Of a stretch of 64,000 nucleotides of DNA, positions 1-10,100 are shown piece after piece; the stretch's first letter is position 1; the number at the start of each line of letters is the position of its first letter. Source of the DNA: Candidatus Uabimicrobium amorphum (lineage in GTDB: Bacteria > Planctomycetota > Uabimicrobiia > Uabimicrobiales > Uabimicrobiaceae); assembly GCF_009002475.1 (NCBI RefSeq), contig NZ_AP019860.1, positions 1 to 64,000 of the forward strand, in the 5' to 3' direction. The notes under the pieces were generated by a model. It worked only from the letters and a program-made list of their open reading frames with translations, was not told where the DNA came from and searched no databases. A program made the translations under genes and the position numbers.

Positions 1-782
1 TTCCTCCAGAATTGCACCTATTGCCATATCAAAATTTAGCAACACGAAAGCAAATACTACAAGCGGCGAATGGTATATATCTAGAGGGAACGATCCGTGC
101 CGTTATGGAAGCTCAGAAATGTACTGTAGATGATGCTATTTGTATCATGGACAATTTAGAGCTACAAGAGCTTCCAACAAAAAAGTTTTATCAATTACTA
201 CAGAAATGGATAGGAGAGCGTGTTTTGGTGGAAAAAACACCGGGAAACGCTTCGAGAATAGAGGCTCTATACAATATTGAAAACTGGTTCGATGAGCCAC
301 TCTATGTCATTCTTGTACGCCATCCTCTTGCCACAATCAATTCCATGTTGCAATATGACAAGGAGTTTTTTCATCACTTTGACCTGGGGGTTACTTCTGA
401 AAAAAACCTTCGCTACAACGAATTGACATGGGCACTCCCTTACTACAATATTTTGCAATTTATGGAAAAAATACCGCGCGATAGATACTTCATTGTTAGA
501 TTTGAAGATCTTTTACAAAAGCAGCAGCATGTCATGGAAAATATATGCCAATTTTTGAAGATAGATTTTTGCGAAGAAGTATTGCAACCATACCAAAACA
601 AACAACATAAAATGCTCGATGGCATCAAACAGATTGAGTTCGCGGTTGGTGACCATAAATTTCATCAATATAGAAGTATTCATCCCGAAGTTGCGACTGC
701 ATGGAAAGCATCTTCTATTGCCGATTTACCCTTAAGTGACATAAGTTGGGAAATTGCCCGAAAATTTGGCTATACAAAATGA
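1..782 (+). CDS. Sulfotransferase, C-terminal part (5' end outside window)
   Basis: C-terminal part of a PAPS-dependent sulfotransferase, possibly the last domain of a larger polyketide synthase. The frame is open to the left edge (codons from base 3 read P-P-E), so the TTG at 12 is not a credible start. The first visible residues, PPELHLLPY, resemble the stretch just after the phosphosulfate-binding loop in sulfotransferase domains of curacin CurM and olefin-synthase PKSs. LVEKTPGNASRI (bases about 225-260) and ILVRHPLATINSM (about 309-347) fit the conserved KTP and 3'-phosphate-binding regions. The loop itself would lie upstream of the window. The stop overlaps the next NRPS start (ATGA at 779-782), so the two are translationally coupled and belong to one pathway. 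In CurM the domain sulfates a beta-hydroxyl before thioesterase-driven decarboxylation; a similar role here is inference. Whether it is a stand-alone protein or a domain cannot be told. Confidence 0.8.
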   Translation, partial: PPELHLLPYQNLATRKQILQAANGIYLEGTIRAVMEAQKCTVDDAICIMDNLELQELPTKKFYQLLQKWIGERVLVEKTPGNASRIEALYNIENWFDEPLYVILVRHPLATINSMLQYDKEFFHHFDLGVTSEKNLRYNELTWALPYYNILQFMEKIPRDRYFIVRFEDLLQKQQHVMENICQFLKIDFCEEVLQPYQNKQHKMLDGIKQIEFAVGDHKFHQYRSIHPEVATAWKASSIADLPLSDISWEIARKFGYTK

Positions 783-3700
783 AAAGTACAAAAGCACTGT
801 CTATACAACAGCAACGTATATTTATTGTGCACCAGCTATGTAAAAATATACCTCTGTACAACATTTCTTTGTTATTCCGAGTGGAGGGCGACTTAGACAT
901 TGTTGTGTTGGAAAAATCCATCCAAACTCTCATCGCAAGACATGATGCCCTGCGAACAAAAATTTCTACAGATAAAACGGAAGGCGAACAGCTTATCTTT
1001 GACGAGAACCATTTCTGTTTACCAGACGTAATTACGGTGGAAAAATCACAACTCGATCGTGCAGTGCAACACAATATTTCACAACCATTCCATTTTGACC
1101 AAGAATTTCTTTTTCGTGTAAAGATTTTTAAGGTTGGCGAAAAGCACATACTATCGTTGGTTTTTCACCACATTGTTGTGGACGGTTGGTCCTTAAAGAT
1201 CATTACCAAGGAACTTTTTCAGATCTATAGTAATTATGTAAAGAATCAAGTAAATCAGTTACCACAGATAAAATATCATGGTGATGTTTCTCGTTCGGCA
1301 ACTGTGTTGGCAAAAAATGTGAAATTTTGGCAAAAACAGTTGGCGGGTATGGAAGAAATGGGAAGTTTGATTTATGATTTTCCTGTGGCAAGTAAGCCAG
1401 ATTTTACAATGGCTAGGCAATTGATTCTTATGAAAAAGGAAAATATCAATCCGTTACGCACTGTTGCACAACAAAATAATACGACATTGTTTACTGTTCT
1501 TTTGAGTCTTTTTCAAATAATAATGTTTCGCTATACACAACACGGAGACGTTATTATTGGGACTGTTTCGCACGGGCGTAAACCTCAAATGAAAGGTGTT
1601 GTTGGTTTTTTTGTCAATACTTTACCTATCCGCTGTATGTTACATGACCAAATGTCTGTCACTGAATTAATTCGGCAAACACATTTGAAACTCGCCGAAA
1701 CGTATTGTCATGAAGAGATTCCTTTTCACCATATCGTGCAAAGTCTAGACAGTCACAAAATCGATAAATATTTTCCGGTTATTCAAGTCATTTTTACATT
1801 GCAAAAGTTAGACCTTACCTACCAAGAACTAGGTAGCATAAAAGTGCAACAACTCCGAAGCCAGAATAGCGTATGCCCCTTTCCTCTGATGGTTCTTTTG
1901 CGTGAAACACATGAAGGGATACAGGTGACTTGTAATTATCACTCCGCTGTGTTTCGCGAAACAACGATCACCACTATTTTGAAATTATATGAGCATTTGC
2001 TATTGAATGTATCCTTGGACTCGCGAATAGGAGATATTGGCCTTTTCGCCGAAGAACAAAAACAACAATTTATCGCTGTGAATTGCAATAGAAAGCCACG
2101 GGAATATCAGTGTGTGCATCACATTTTTGAAGATTGTGCACAAGCAACGCCTGATCGAGTTGCGGTGTCTCACCAAGGCATTTGCCTTAGCTATTGGGAA
2201 TTGAATAACAGAGCAAACCAACTTGCTTTAGTGTTTACGAAGAAAAATATCGGTAAACAACCCAGGGTATTGGTCATTCTTGAACGCTCTATAGATTACA
2301 TTGTGACTATTCTGGCTATTTTGAAAATGGGGGGCACTTATATTTCCATTAGTGCCGATACACCTCACTTTCGACAAGAGCAAATTATTCGTCAATCTAA
2401 GCCTCAATTAATTGTAACCCGTAGACCTTATCTTGCGCATTTACCAAAAACATATCACATTGATCGTATGCAGTGGACAAGCAAAAATTGTTTGTTTTCT
2501 TCTGTAGATCCGGGAGCAAATGCTGCGGCGTATATTATGTTCACTTCTGGGTCTACAGGAAAACCCAAAGGCATTGCGATTCCTCATTGCGGGATTGTTC
2601 GCTTGGTAAAAGATGTGAAATATGTCGACTTGGAAAATACACGTGTTTTGCAGATGTCAAATCTAGCATTTGACGCTTCGACTTTTGAAATATGGGGGCC
2701 GCTACTGAATAACAGTTGTTGTGTGATTTTTCCCAAACAACATTTTGACATAGAATCTTTGAAATGGGTTATTGAGAAAGAAAATATTACTACGATGTGG
2801 TTGACGTCTTCTCTATTTAATGTGGTGATCGACGACGCTCCGCAAATTCTAGCGTGTATTAAAGAACTTTTGGTGGGCGGCGAAGCGCTGAGTGTGGCAC
2901 ATATTACTAAGGCGCTAAAGTGTTTGCCAAATACCACTCTGATTAATGGCTATGGTCCTACCGAAAATACTGTGTTTACTTGCTGTTATAAAATTCCTAA
3001 GAGTTTTGCTGTTATGCGTTCGATTCCGATTGGCAAACCGATTAACAATACACAAGTGTATATCCTGGACCAAAAAAAGCAACCCGTACTGCCGGGAGTG
3101 GCGGGTGAATTGTATGTGAGCGGCGACGGCTTAGCGATCGGCTATCTAGAAGAAGAATTGACGAAGGAAAAGTTTGTACCTAATCCTTTTGTAGAAAATG
3201 ATGTGATGTACGCTTCGGGTGATATTTGTCGTTATTTAGCCGATGGTAATATTGAATATATTGGGCGCAAGGATCGTCAGATAAAATTGAGAGGCTATCG
3301 AATAGAACTTAGTGAAATAGAGCATTACTTGCAGATGTTGCCCAACATAAGAAAAGCATTCGTCAAATTATTTACGACACCTTGTAAGTTTATTGTGGCT
3401 TATCTTTATCTAAAACCACATTGCACGTATTGCAAGGATTCTGTGAAACAATATTTAAAACATAAACTTCCCGATTTTATGATACCACAACAATTTATTT
3501 TGATCGATACCTATCCCGTTACTACAAATGGAAAAGTAGATTATAAAGCTTTACCTGAACCGCAAGAATTTGCAAATGATCTTGTCTCTCCGCAAGGAGA
3601 GCTGGAACAGAGTATCGCTAAAATTTGGGAGGCCCATCTGCCAAAAAGTAATATCGGTCGCTTTGATGATTTTTTTGAAATAGGTGGTGACTCGCTAAAG

Positions 3701-4552
3701 GCTATGCGTATATTGCCAGAGATCGAGAGCTTGGTGGGAAAAAAATTAGACATAGAGAATATGTTTCATTACACCACAATACAAAGCTTTTGCGAGTTTT
3801 TAAACAGCAACGAGGACCGTGTATACCAACATCTCGTTCCCATCAAAGTGAGTGAGAGCGGAGATAAGGCAAATATCTTTTGCGTCCACACAGGCCATGG
3901 GGAAGTGTTTTCTTACTATGGGTTGGCACAGCATGTGAAATGTAATTTTTATGGGATTCGCGCTAGTAGTAAACTTTATCCAGATATGGAGACCATGGCG
4001 CAAGCGTATGTAGATGAAATAAAAAAGGTACAACCGCAAGGGCCGTACTACATCGGGGGCGCATGTATTGGTACAATTATCGCTGTGCAACTAGCGAAGT
4101 TGTTAAACGATTGCGGTGATAAAGTCGCGACGTTGTTCCTAATAGATCCCAACGATCCTCATATTTATGAGTATTCTCGCGCAAGAGTTTGGTTCAAAAG
4201 AACGAGAAAAGCATGTCAGAAAATGTTTCGTATGCAATTTGCTGAATTTTGGCAAGATGTAAAAGGGTTGTTGTATAGAAAAATGTCTAAAAATGCCCAC
4301 CATCGAAAACAAATAAAAATACGTGATCATCTTTTTTTACTTCCGAAAAATATTCGACTATGCCTTCCTGTACAAAAAGTGGCATTTTTCCATGTCAAAG
4401 ATCGTTGTTTCATTGAGAAATGGAAGAAAATATGCCCTCTGTTGCAAGACCATGTTGTCCCCGGAAATCATCAGAACGTATTTCTGGAACCGCAGGTAGC
4501 AAAGCTTGCAGGTAAACTCAATTTATATATCGAGAGTAGCTGTGACAGTTAA
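779..4552 (+). CDS. Single-module NRPS, C-A-T-TE, valine-like code, cysteine thioesterase
   Basis: Non-ribosomal peptide synthetase of 1257 residues. Domains in order: condensation (about 1-430, HHIVVDG near 130), adenylation (about 445-920; FTSGSTGKPKG, NGYGPTEN, GYRIELSEIE, NGKVDYKALP), carrier (GGDSL, serine near 971), thioesterase (about 1020-1257). Reading the Stachelhaus positions by eye gives DAFWLGGVFK, close to the known valine code DAFWIGGTFK; a small branched residue is therefore likely. The thioesterase elbow is GACIG, with Cys1096 where serine is usual, plus Asp1123 and His1231, so a Cys-Asp-His triad. The start is the ATG at 779, which overlaps the upstream stop as ATGA; an in-frame TTG at 746 lies within the sulfotransferase and is less likely. 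The 3' end overlaps the exporter start. Presumably it condenses an upstream acyl or peptidyl chain with valine. Confidence 0.93.
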   Translation: MKSTKALSIQQQRIFIVHQLCKNIPLYNISLLFRVEGDLDIVVLEKSIQTLIARHDALRTKISTDKTEGEQLIFDENHFCLPDVITVEKSQLDRAVQHNISQPFHFDQEFLFRVKIFKVGEKHILSLVFHHIVVDGWSLKIITKELFQIYSNYVKNQVNQLPQIKYHGDVSRSATVLAKNVKFWQKQLAGMEEMGSLIYDFPVASKPDFTMARQLILMKKENINPLRTVAQQNNTTLFTVLLSLFQIIMFRYTQHGDVIIGTVSHGRKPQMKGVVGFFVNTLPIRCMLHDQMSVTELIRQTHLKLAETYCHEEIPFHHIVQSLDSHKIDKYFPVIQVIFTLQKLDLTYQELGSIKVQQLRSQNSVCPFPLMVLLRETHEGIQVTCNYHSAVFRETTITTILKLYEHLLLNVSLDSRIGDIGLFAEEQKQQFIAVNCNRKPREYQCVHHIFEDCAQATPDRVAVSHQGICLSYWELNNRANQLALVFTKKNIGKQPRVLVILERSIDYIVTILAILKMGGTYISISADTPHFRQEQIIRQSKPQLIVTRRPYLAHLPKTYHIDRMQWTSKNCLFSSVDPGANAAAYIMFTSGSTGKPKGIAIPHCGIVRLVKDVKYVDLENTRVLQMSNLAFDASTFEIWGPLLNNSCCVIFPKQHFDIESLKWVIEKENITTMWLTSSLFNVVIDDAPQILACIKELLVGGEALSVAHITKALKCLPNTTLINGYGPTENTVFTCCYKIPKSFAVMRSIPIGKPINNTQVYILDQKKQPVLPGVAGELYVSGDGLAIGYLEEELTKEKFVPNPFVENDVMYASGDICRYLADGNIEYIGRKDRQIKLRGYRIELSEIEHYLQMLPNIRKAFVKLFTTPCKFIVAYLYLKPHCTYCKDSVKQYLKHKLPDFMIPQQFILIDTYPVTTNGKVDYKALPEPQEFANDLVSPQGELEQSIAKIWEAHLPKSNIGRFDDFFEIGGDSLKAMRILPEIESLVGKKLDIENMFHYTTIQSFCEFLNSNEDRVYQHLVPIKVSESGDKANIFCVHTGHGEVFSYYGLAQHVKCNFYGIRASSKLYPDMETMAQAYVDEIKKVQPQGPYYIGGACIGTIIAVQLAKLLNDCGDKVATLFLIDPNDPHIYEYSRARVWFKRTRKACQKMFRMQFAEFWQDVKGLLYRKMSKNAHHRKQIKIRDHLFLLPKNIRLCLPVQKVAFFHVKDRCFIEKWKKICPLLQDHVVPGNHQNVFLEPQVAKLAGKLNLYIESSCDS

Positions 4553-6305
4553 TGATGTAAAAACGTTCATGAAAAGTTTTTGGCATATGGTGGGCAAAAA
4601 ATCCATCATCGTGATCGTTTTGAGTATTTTGGTTCTGGTGATGGAGACTGTCGGTTTGATGTTGCTCATTCCCCTTTTGGGAAGTGTTATCCTCGGGAAG
4701 CAACAAGGTACACTCACACAACCGGTTTTCGATTTTTTTGCTGGGATTGGTATCCATCCGTCTTTGGAAGTGGTTTTATTGCTTTTCGCCACATGCGCTT
4801 TTTTTCGCAATTGGGGTATGAAATGGCAAACTGTTTTAGGCTTTCGTATTGCCAAAGATTTTTCTAAACAGATATTTTGCGAATTGTATAACTTAATTTT
4901 ACAGACGAAGTGGAACACGTTTACCGCAAATCACAGTGCAAAGTATAAGCACATGCTTCTTGAAGAGAACTATCGTATAGAGGTTTTGGTGATCACTGGC
5001 TTTTCTTTGCTCACACGTACACTATTAACACTGGCGTATTTTTGTTTTTCCTTGTTCCTTTCTGCCACGATCACGTTGTTGGTGGTATTGGGGGGGGCAG
5101 CTCTCTTTTTTCTATTGCGTAAAAGGTTGCTGTTTCTGGACCGAGAATCAAAAAAATTTTTACATCACAGAGCAACATTAATGAAAATAGCAGATGAGCA
5201 CATGGCGTTTTTCAAAATGATAAAGTTGTCTCACCAGCAAGAAAAATTTGGCCGAGAAATTTCGCAGGCACGAGAACTTGTTGATGATAGTCGCGACGCA
5301 ATGCTCTATTCTAGCGCACAACATCAATTTCTTTTTACTTTTGGCTCGGCATGTTTATTGTGCATTTTTATATTTTTTGGTAAACATGCTGTGTTGTTGT
5401 CACCTCTTAAAATTATGTTACTTGTCGTTATTTTTTCACGTATAGCTACGTTACTAAATAGCGTGCAGAATGCCATGAAACAAATTTTACAATTTTTTCC
5501 TGCCTTTCAAAGAACTTGGGAGATGCGCGAATGGTGTTTGGAAAATAGAGATCAAGTTTATGGAGAACAACAAGTTTTTTGTCGAAAATCAGTAGATATG
5601 AAAGACATTCGTTTTGGGTACCAAAAAGACGTAGTTCTCAATGATTTTAATATGAAAATACCCGTTTATGGTATGACGGCCATTGTCGGAGAATCAGGTG
5701 TAGGTAAGAGTACGGTGATTGATTTGCTGTTGGGCCTTGTAGTACCGGAAGAAGGTGGGGTGTATATTGATGACATACCACTTTCGTGTGGCAATATCGT
5801 GAATTGGCAAAAACAAGTGAGTTATGTTTCTCAAAATTGTTACATGTTGGAAGGAACTTTACGAGAAAACATTCAGCATGGTTGTCCACAAAAGAGCGAC
5901 GAGGAAGTGTTTGCCGCAGTGGAGAAAGCAGGTTTAGGAGATGTCGTTCGCCATCTACCTTTAGGTTTAGATAGTCCTATTTGTGAAAAAGGAGAAAACT
6001 TTTCTGGAGGAGAAAAACAAAGGATTGCAATCGCTCGTTGCTTTCTCCAAGACTCTAGCGTTATTATTTTTGACGAAGCAACAAGTGCGCTGGATTACGC
6101 AACAGAAGCTCAGGTCATGAATTCTCTATACAATATGACGCAAAAAACCGTGATTATTGTGACACATCGCTTAGCGAGCATTGAGCGCGCCGATTTAATT
6201 TACTGCTTAGAAGGTGGCAAGGTGGTTGAGCAAGGTAGTTACCGCGATTTACTACAAAATAAGAATTATTTTTATCGACTATGGCAAAAACAGGGAAACA
6301 ATTAA
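4542..6305 (+). CDS. ABC exporter, fused permease and ATPase
   Basis: Type IV ABC exporter half-transporter of about 587 residues, MsbA/lipid-peptide exporter class, in the inner membrane. The N-terminal ~330 residues carry several hydrophobic segments. The ATPase half shows Walker A GESGVGKST, Q-loop region YVSQNCYMLEGTLRENI, signature FSGGEKQRIAIARC, Walker B VIIFDEATSALD and switch VTHRLAS, so it should be catalytically intact. The GTG at 4542 has GAGAG just upstream and overlaps the NRPS stop; the ATG at 4569 is an alternative start. The position between two NRPS genes, with overlaps on both sides, makes it the likely exporter of the cluster product. It probably works as a homodimer because no partner half-transporter is nearby. 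Confidence 0.92.
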   Translation: MTVNDVKTFMKSFWHMVGKKSIIVIVLSILVLVMETVGLMLLIPLLGSVILGKQQGTLTQPVFDFFAGIGIHPSLEVVLLLFATCAFFRNWGMKWQTVLGFRIAKDFSKQIFCELYNLILQTKWNTFTANHSAKYKHMLLEENYRIEVLVITGFSLLTRTLLTLAYFCFSLFLSATITLLVVLGGAALFFLLRKRLLFLDRESKKFLHHRATLMKIADEHMAFFKMIKLSHQQEKFGREISQARELVDDSRDAMLYSSAQHQFLFTFGSACLLCIFIFFGKHAVLLSPLKIMLLVVIFSRIATLLNSVQNAMKQILQFFPAFQRTWEMREWCLENRDQVYGEQQVFCRKSVDMKDIRFGYQKDVVLNDFNMKIPVYGMTAIVGESGVGKSTVIDLLLGLVVPEEGGVYIDDIPLSCGNIVNWQKQVSYVSQNCYMLEGTLRENIQHGCPQKSDEEVFAAVEKAGLGDVVRHLPLGLDSPICEKGENFSGGEKQRIAIARCFLQDSSVIIFDEATSALDYATEAQVMNSLYNMTQKTVIIVTHRLASIERADLIYCLEGGKVVEQGSYRDLLQNKNYFYRLWQKQGNN

Positions 6306-7111
6306 TGTCTTTATCAAATACTGAATTGGATTTTTTTGATGAAAATGGTTATGTGGGACCTTTTACCTTATTTTCAGAGAAAGATGCGTTCAAGTACATC
6401 AAAGTCATCAACTCCGAAAAGTTTACAAAAAAATATCCGTATCTCGACATAGATTCACCTTACAAAGAACCGCGCCTGAGGTGTTTCAATACACATTTAT
6501 ATGACCCGAGCATTTATGACTTGGCTTCTTCTCCCATTATATTGGATAAAATAGAGCAGCTAATGGGGCCTAATTTTTTACTATGGCGCACTATTTTTAT
6601 TATAAAACCCCCCAATAGTGGTAGTGTTGCTTGGCACAAAGACATTTATGGGGAAAATGACAACATGGGGAATTTTTCTTGCTGGGTTGCATTGAACGAT
6701 GCGACGGAGGAAAATGGTTGCTTGGAGTTTGTCAAAGGTTCTCACAAAGAGACGATAACGCAAAAAGAAATGTATCGCGACGAAGAGTATTTAAAAAAAA
6801 CCGTTCTTTCCCCATACCTGTTGCCTCCTCCGGGAATGGATGCAAGAAGAATCGTTAAGCAACCCTTAAAAACAGGAGAATTTGTTATTTTTGACCAAAG
6901 AACATTACATGGTTCCGCAGCAAATATTTCTTCGGGAGATCGAAAGGGGTTGGTGATTCGTTACGTACCTATTGATTTGGCAAAAGAACTGAAAAGTCCC
7001 TGCATGTTAATGCGTGGCAGTAGCGGTAAACAACGATTTCTTTCCCCTCCGTCAAAAAACTGGCTACTAAAAACCATGCGTAAGTACAGATGTAGAAGAA
7101 TGCCGCGATAA
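6305..7111 (+). CDS. PhyH-type Fe(II)/2-oxoglutarate dioxygenase
   Basis: Phytanoyl-CoA dioxygenase family enzyme of 268 residues. The iron ligands are visible as H-x-D in WHKDIYG (bases about 6631-6651) and the distal histidine in TLHGSAANIS, followed by the 2-oxoglutarate-binding arginine in LVIRY. Retention of the Asp in H-x-D argues for hydroxylation; SyrB2-type halogenases of the same fold replace that Asp with Ala or Gly. The start is the ATG at 6305, which shares its A with the exporter stop (TAATG); an ATG at 6281 inside the exporter gene is less likely. Placement inside the NRPS operon suggests it oxidises a carrier-bound residue or the released product. The substrate is not known. 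Confidence 0.88.
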   Translation: MSLSNTELDFFDENGYVGPFTLFSEKDAFKYIKVINSEKFTKKYPYLDIDSPYKEPRLRCFNTHLYDPSIYDLASSPIILDKIEQLMGPNFLLWRTIFIIKPPNSGSVAWHKDIYGENDNMGNFSCWVALNDATEENGCLEFVKGSHKETITQKEMYRDEEYLKKTVLSPYLLPPPGMDARRIVKQPLKTGEFVIFDQRTLHGSAANISSGDRKGLVIRYVPIDLAKELKSPCMLMRGSSGKQRFLSPPSKNWLLKTMRKYRCRRMPR

Positions 7112-7147
7112 AATGTTTGTAGACCTTCGTTGTAAAGAAAGTGGAAA

Positions 7148-10100
7148 ATGAGTCATTTGGATAAATATTTGGAAGTGTTGAGTGGAAATACCGTTCTGCG
7201 AAGAGAAGTGGTCACTCTGGGAATGTGTGGTGAGAATTCACTTTTTGCGGGACGCGTTGGCGATTGGACTTGGGACGTTGTGGCGCGCTTGTGCCAAGTG
7301 AATCCTTATAATGCCAAAAATGAAAGAGGCGCGCCAACATATTTGTCGTTTTGCTATTACCATATTCAAGGGAATCCTTCTGTACATTTGCGCTCTTTTG
7401 GGATTGGCAGTGAAATAGAAGTGACGTCATCTTCGTATAAGTGTGACCCTGTCTCTTTGCACACGATTCACCGGATTTGTTGTGATGCGACAAATGGTGA
7501 ATCGGTAACGATGGAGGAGATCCATAATCATCCACGAGAAAACTGTCTGTATGTCGAAAACTACAACCGCTGGATAAGTCGCGTGCATGTCGAAGACAAC
7601 GAGGAGTTGTCAAAAATGCAACCCCAAGACTACAAATACGAACATTTGCCACAAATGACAGAAGAGCACGCACCGTGGAAGGTATATCGCAAAGCGATTA
7701 CCCACAAAACTTTTTTCGAAGAACAACAGGACTACGATTTTGTTCAAGAGCATTTTTTCACATACCAAATAAATATTACGCGCGATATAAATGGGGTGGG
7801 ATTATTGTATTTCGCGACATACTTTACAATTTTTGACGAAGCGATTCTGCAGTTGTGGCTTTCTATGGGAGGAGAAAAACACAACTTCATGGAGAAAAAA
7901 GTAACAGACCAGAAGATATGTTACCTGGGAAATTGCAATTATAACACAAACTTGACAATCCAAAGTCGTGCATGGAAAAAAGGCAATGAATATGTCTTTA
8001 ATGCCGTTGTGTGTCGTGAAAATGACGGGAAAGCGATCGCCGTGATCACTAGTCATGCCTTGATGGATGTCGATGTCGAGAAGGACATACCTGTTGGTGA
8101 GAGTAGCCTTGCGTCACAGGAATGCCAACGTCCCAAATATGTGATGCCGAGTAATGAAGTAGAAGAAAAAGTCGCTGTACTGTGGCAAGAACTACTCGAT
8201 GTAAAAAATGTCGGGGTTGAGGACAATTTTTTTCAGCTAGGTGGGCATTCCTTGCTGGCATTCAACTTTATATTTGAAGTACAGAAGGCTTTTGGAGTGA
8301 ATATTTCTTTGCAATGTCTCTCTTGTGGCAAAAATTTGCGAACAGTTGCACAGACAATTATGACACTTACAGAAAATAAAGACAACCACACAACACTAGA
8401 ACAAATCACAACTCACTATCAGGAAGCAAGCAAGCCATTTCCATTGACCGATATTCAGCAAGCGTACTACATAGGGCGCAATGAGTTGTTGGAAATGGGA
8501 AAAGTCGCCACACATTTCTATATGGAATTAAAATGCGATTTGTCTTTGGATATTGCAAAGCTAACTCATAGTTGGCAGAAATTGATCGAGCGCCATGAAA
8601 TGTTACGCGCCGTGGTCGTCGAAGATAGTTGCCAACAAGTATTGACAGAAGTACCTTCGTATGAAATTCTAGAAAAAAACGTCGCAAAATTGCCAGAAGA
8701 AAAGCAGGATCGTTGTGTAGAAGAGGTACGCGAAGAGATGTCTCATCAGGTATTTGATGCTCACAAATGGCCACTTTTTGATATTCGCGTAACCAAAACT
8801 TTTACATGTAGTTATTTACACATTAGCATTGATTTTTTGATGACAGATGCACGCAGTTTACAGATCTTGTTCTACGAGTGGCAACAATTGTATCGAGAAG
8901 ATGTCGATATTCCTCCTCTGGAGGTAAGTTTTCGCGACTACTTATTGGCAGAACACAATACGATTCGCAACAACAATTTATACGAGAGTTCTAAAGAATA
9001 CTGGCAAAAACGCATTGCCACACTACCTCGATCACCACAGTTGCCTCTGATAAAAAACGTACGCGATAGTGTACAGATGTTTCATCGCCTTCGTTTTGTG
9101 CTACCAAAAGCGAAGTGGGAAGCGATGCAAAAGAAATCGGAAGAACAAGGCTTTACTCCTTCGGCGATACTGATTTCTATCTTTGGTGAAGTTTTAGCGT
9201 TGTGGAGCAAAAACTTGCGATTTCTGTTGAACCTGACACTCTTCAATCGTCTACCGCTACACCAACAAGTGGATCAGCTAATTGGGGATTTTACGACTTC
9301 ACTACTACTAGAAATGAATTATGAACAACACGAAACTTTTGCTCAAAGAGTACGTGGTATTTTTGAACAATTACTTGTGGATTTAGATCATCGTTACTAT
9401 AGCGGAGTCAACGTTATACGTGACTTGAGTGTTGTTCAAAAAAGAGCCGGAGATATAGTCGCCCCTGTTGTATTTACCAGCACCATCGGCCTTGCCAAAA
9501 ACGGATTTTGCCCATCTCATTTTGGCGAAGAAACATATTTCATTACTCAGACATCACAGGCGTGGTTGGACTGCTTTGTTTTTGAAGAGAACGGAGAACT
9601 TGTCGTAAACTGGTTTTTCGTCAAAGACCTATTTCCACCACAGTTGATAGAAGTGATGTTTGACAAGTACCGCGAATGGATCGAAAAATTCTGTGACGAA
9701 GATTTATGGACAACAGAAATAGATATCATGCTACCTCAGGAACAGCAAGCGCACCGCGAGAGTGTGCTTGTCACCAAACCTGCCAGTGACGCGTTGCTAC
9801 ATGGTTTGTTTTTACAAGAGCTCGAAACACGTGCAAATAATCCAGCGGTGATCTACGAAGATGTAACGCTAACATATTACGAATTACATAAAAAATCTTG
9901 TGCGATTGCCAATAAGTTGCGCGAAATGGATGTCAAGCCAAATGAGCTAGTCGCAGTGGTGATGGAAAAGGGTTGGGAACAAGTGGTGGCAGTGATGGGG
10001 ATATTGTTTTCTGGTGGAGCATATTTGCCTATTTCAGCGCAACTTCCTCAAGAAAGGGTGAACTACTTGCTGGAAAATGCCAGCATTGTCCTCACCCAAG

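Noticed and set aside
746-778. TTG start adding 11 residues to the first NRPS
   Set aside because: It lies inside the sulfotransferase; the ATG at 779 gives an exact ATGA overlap and a normal NRPS start.
6305-7111. SyrB2-type halogenase
   Set aside because: The metal motif keeps Asp (HKD), which fits hydroxylation and not halogenation.
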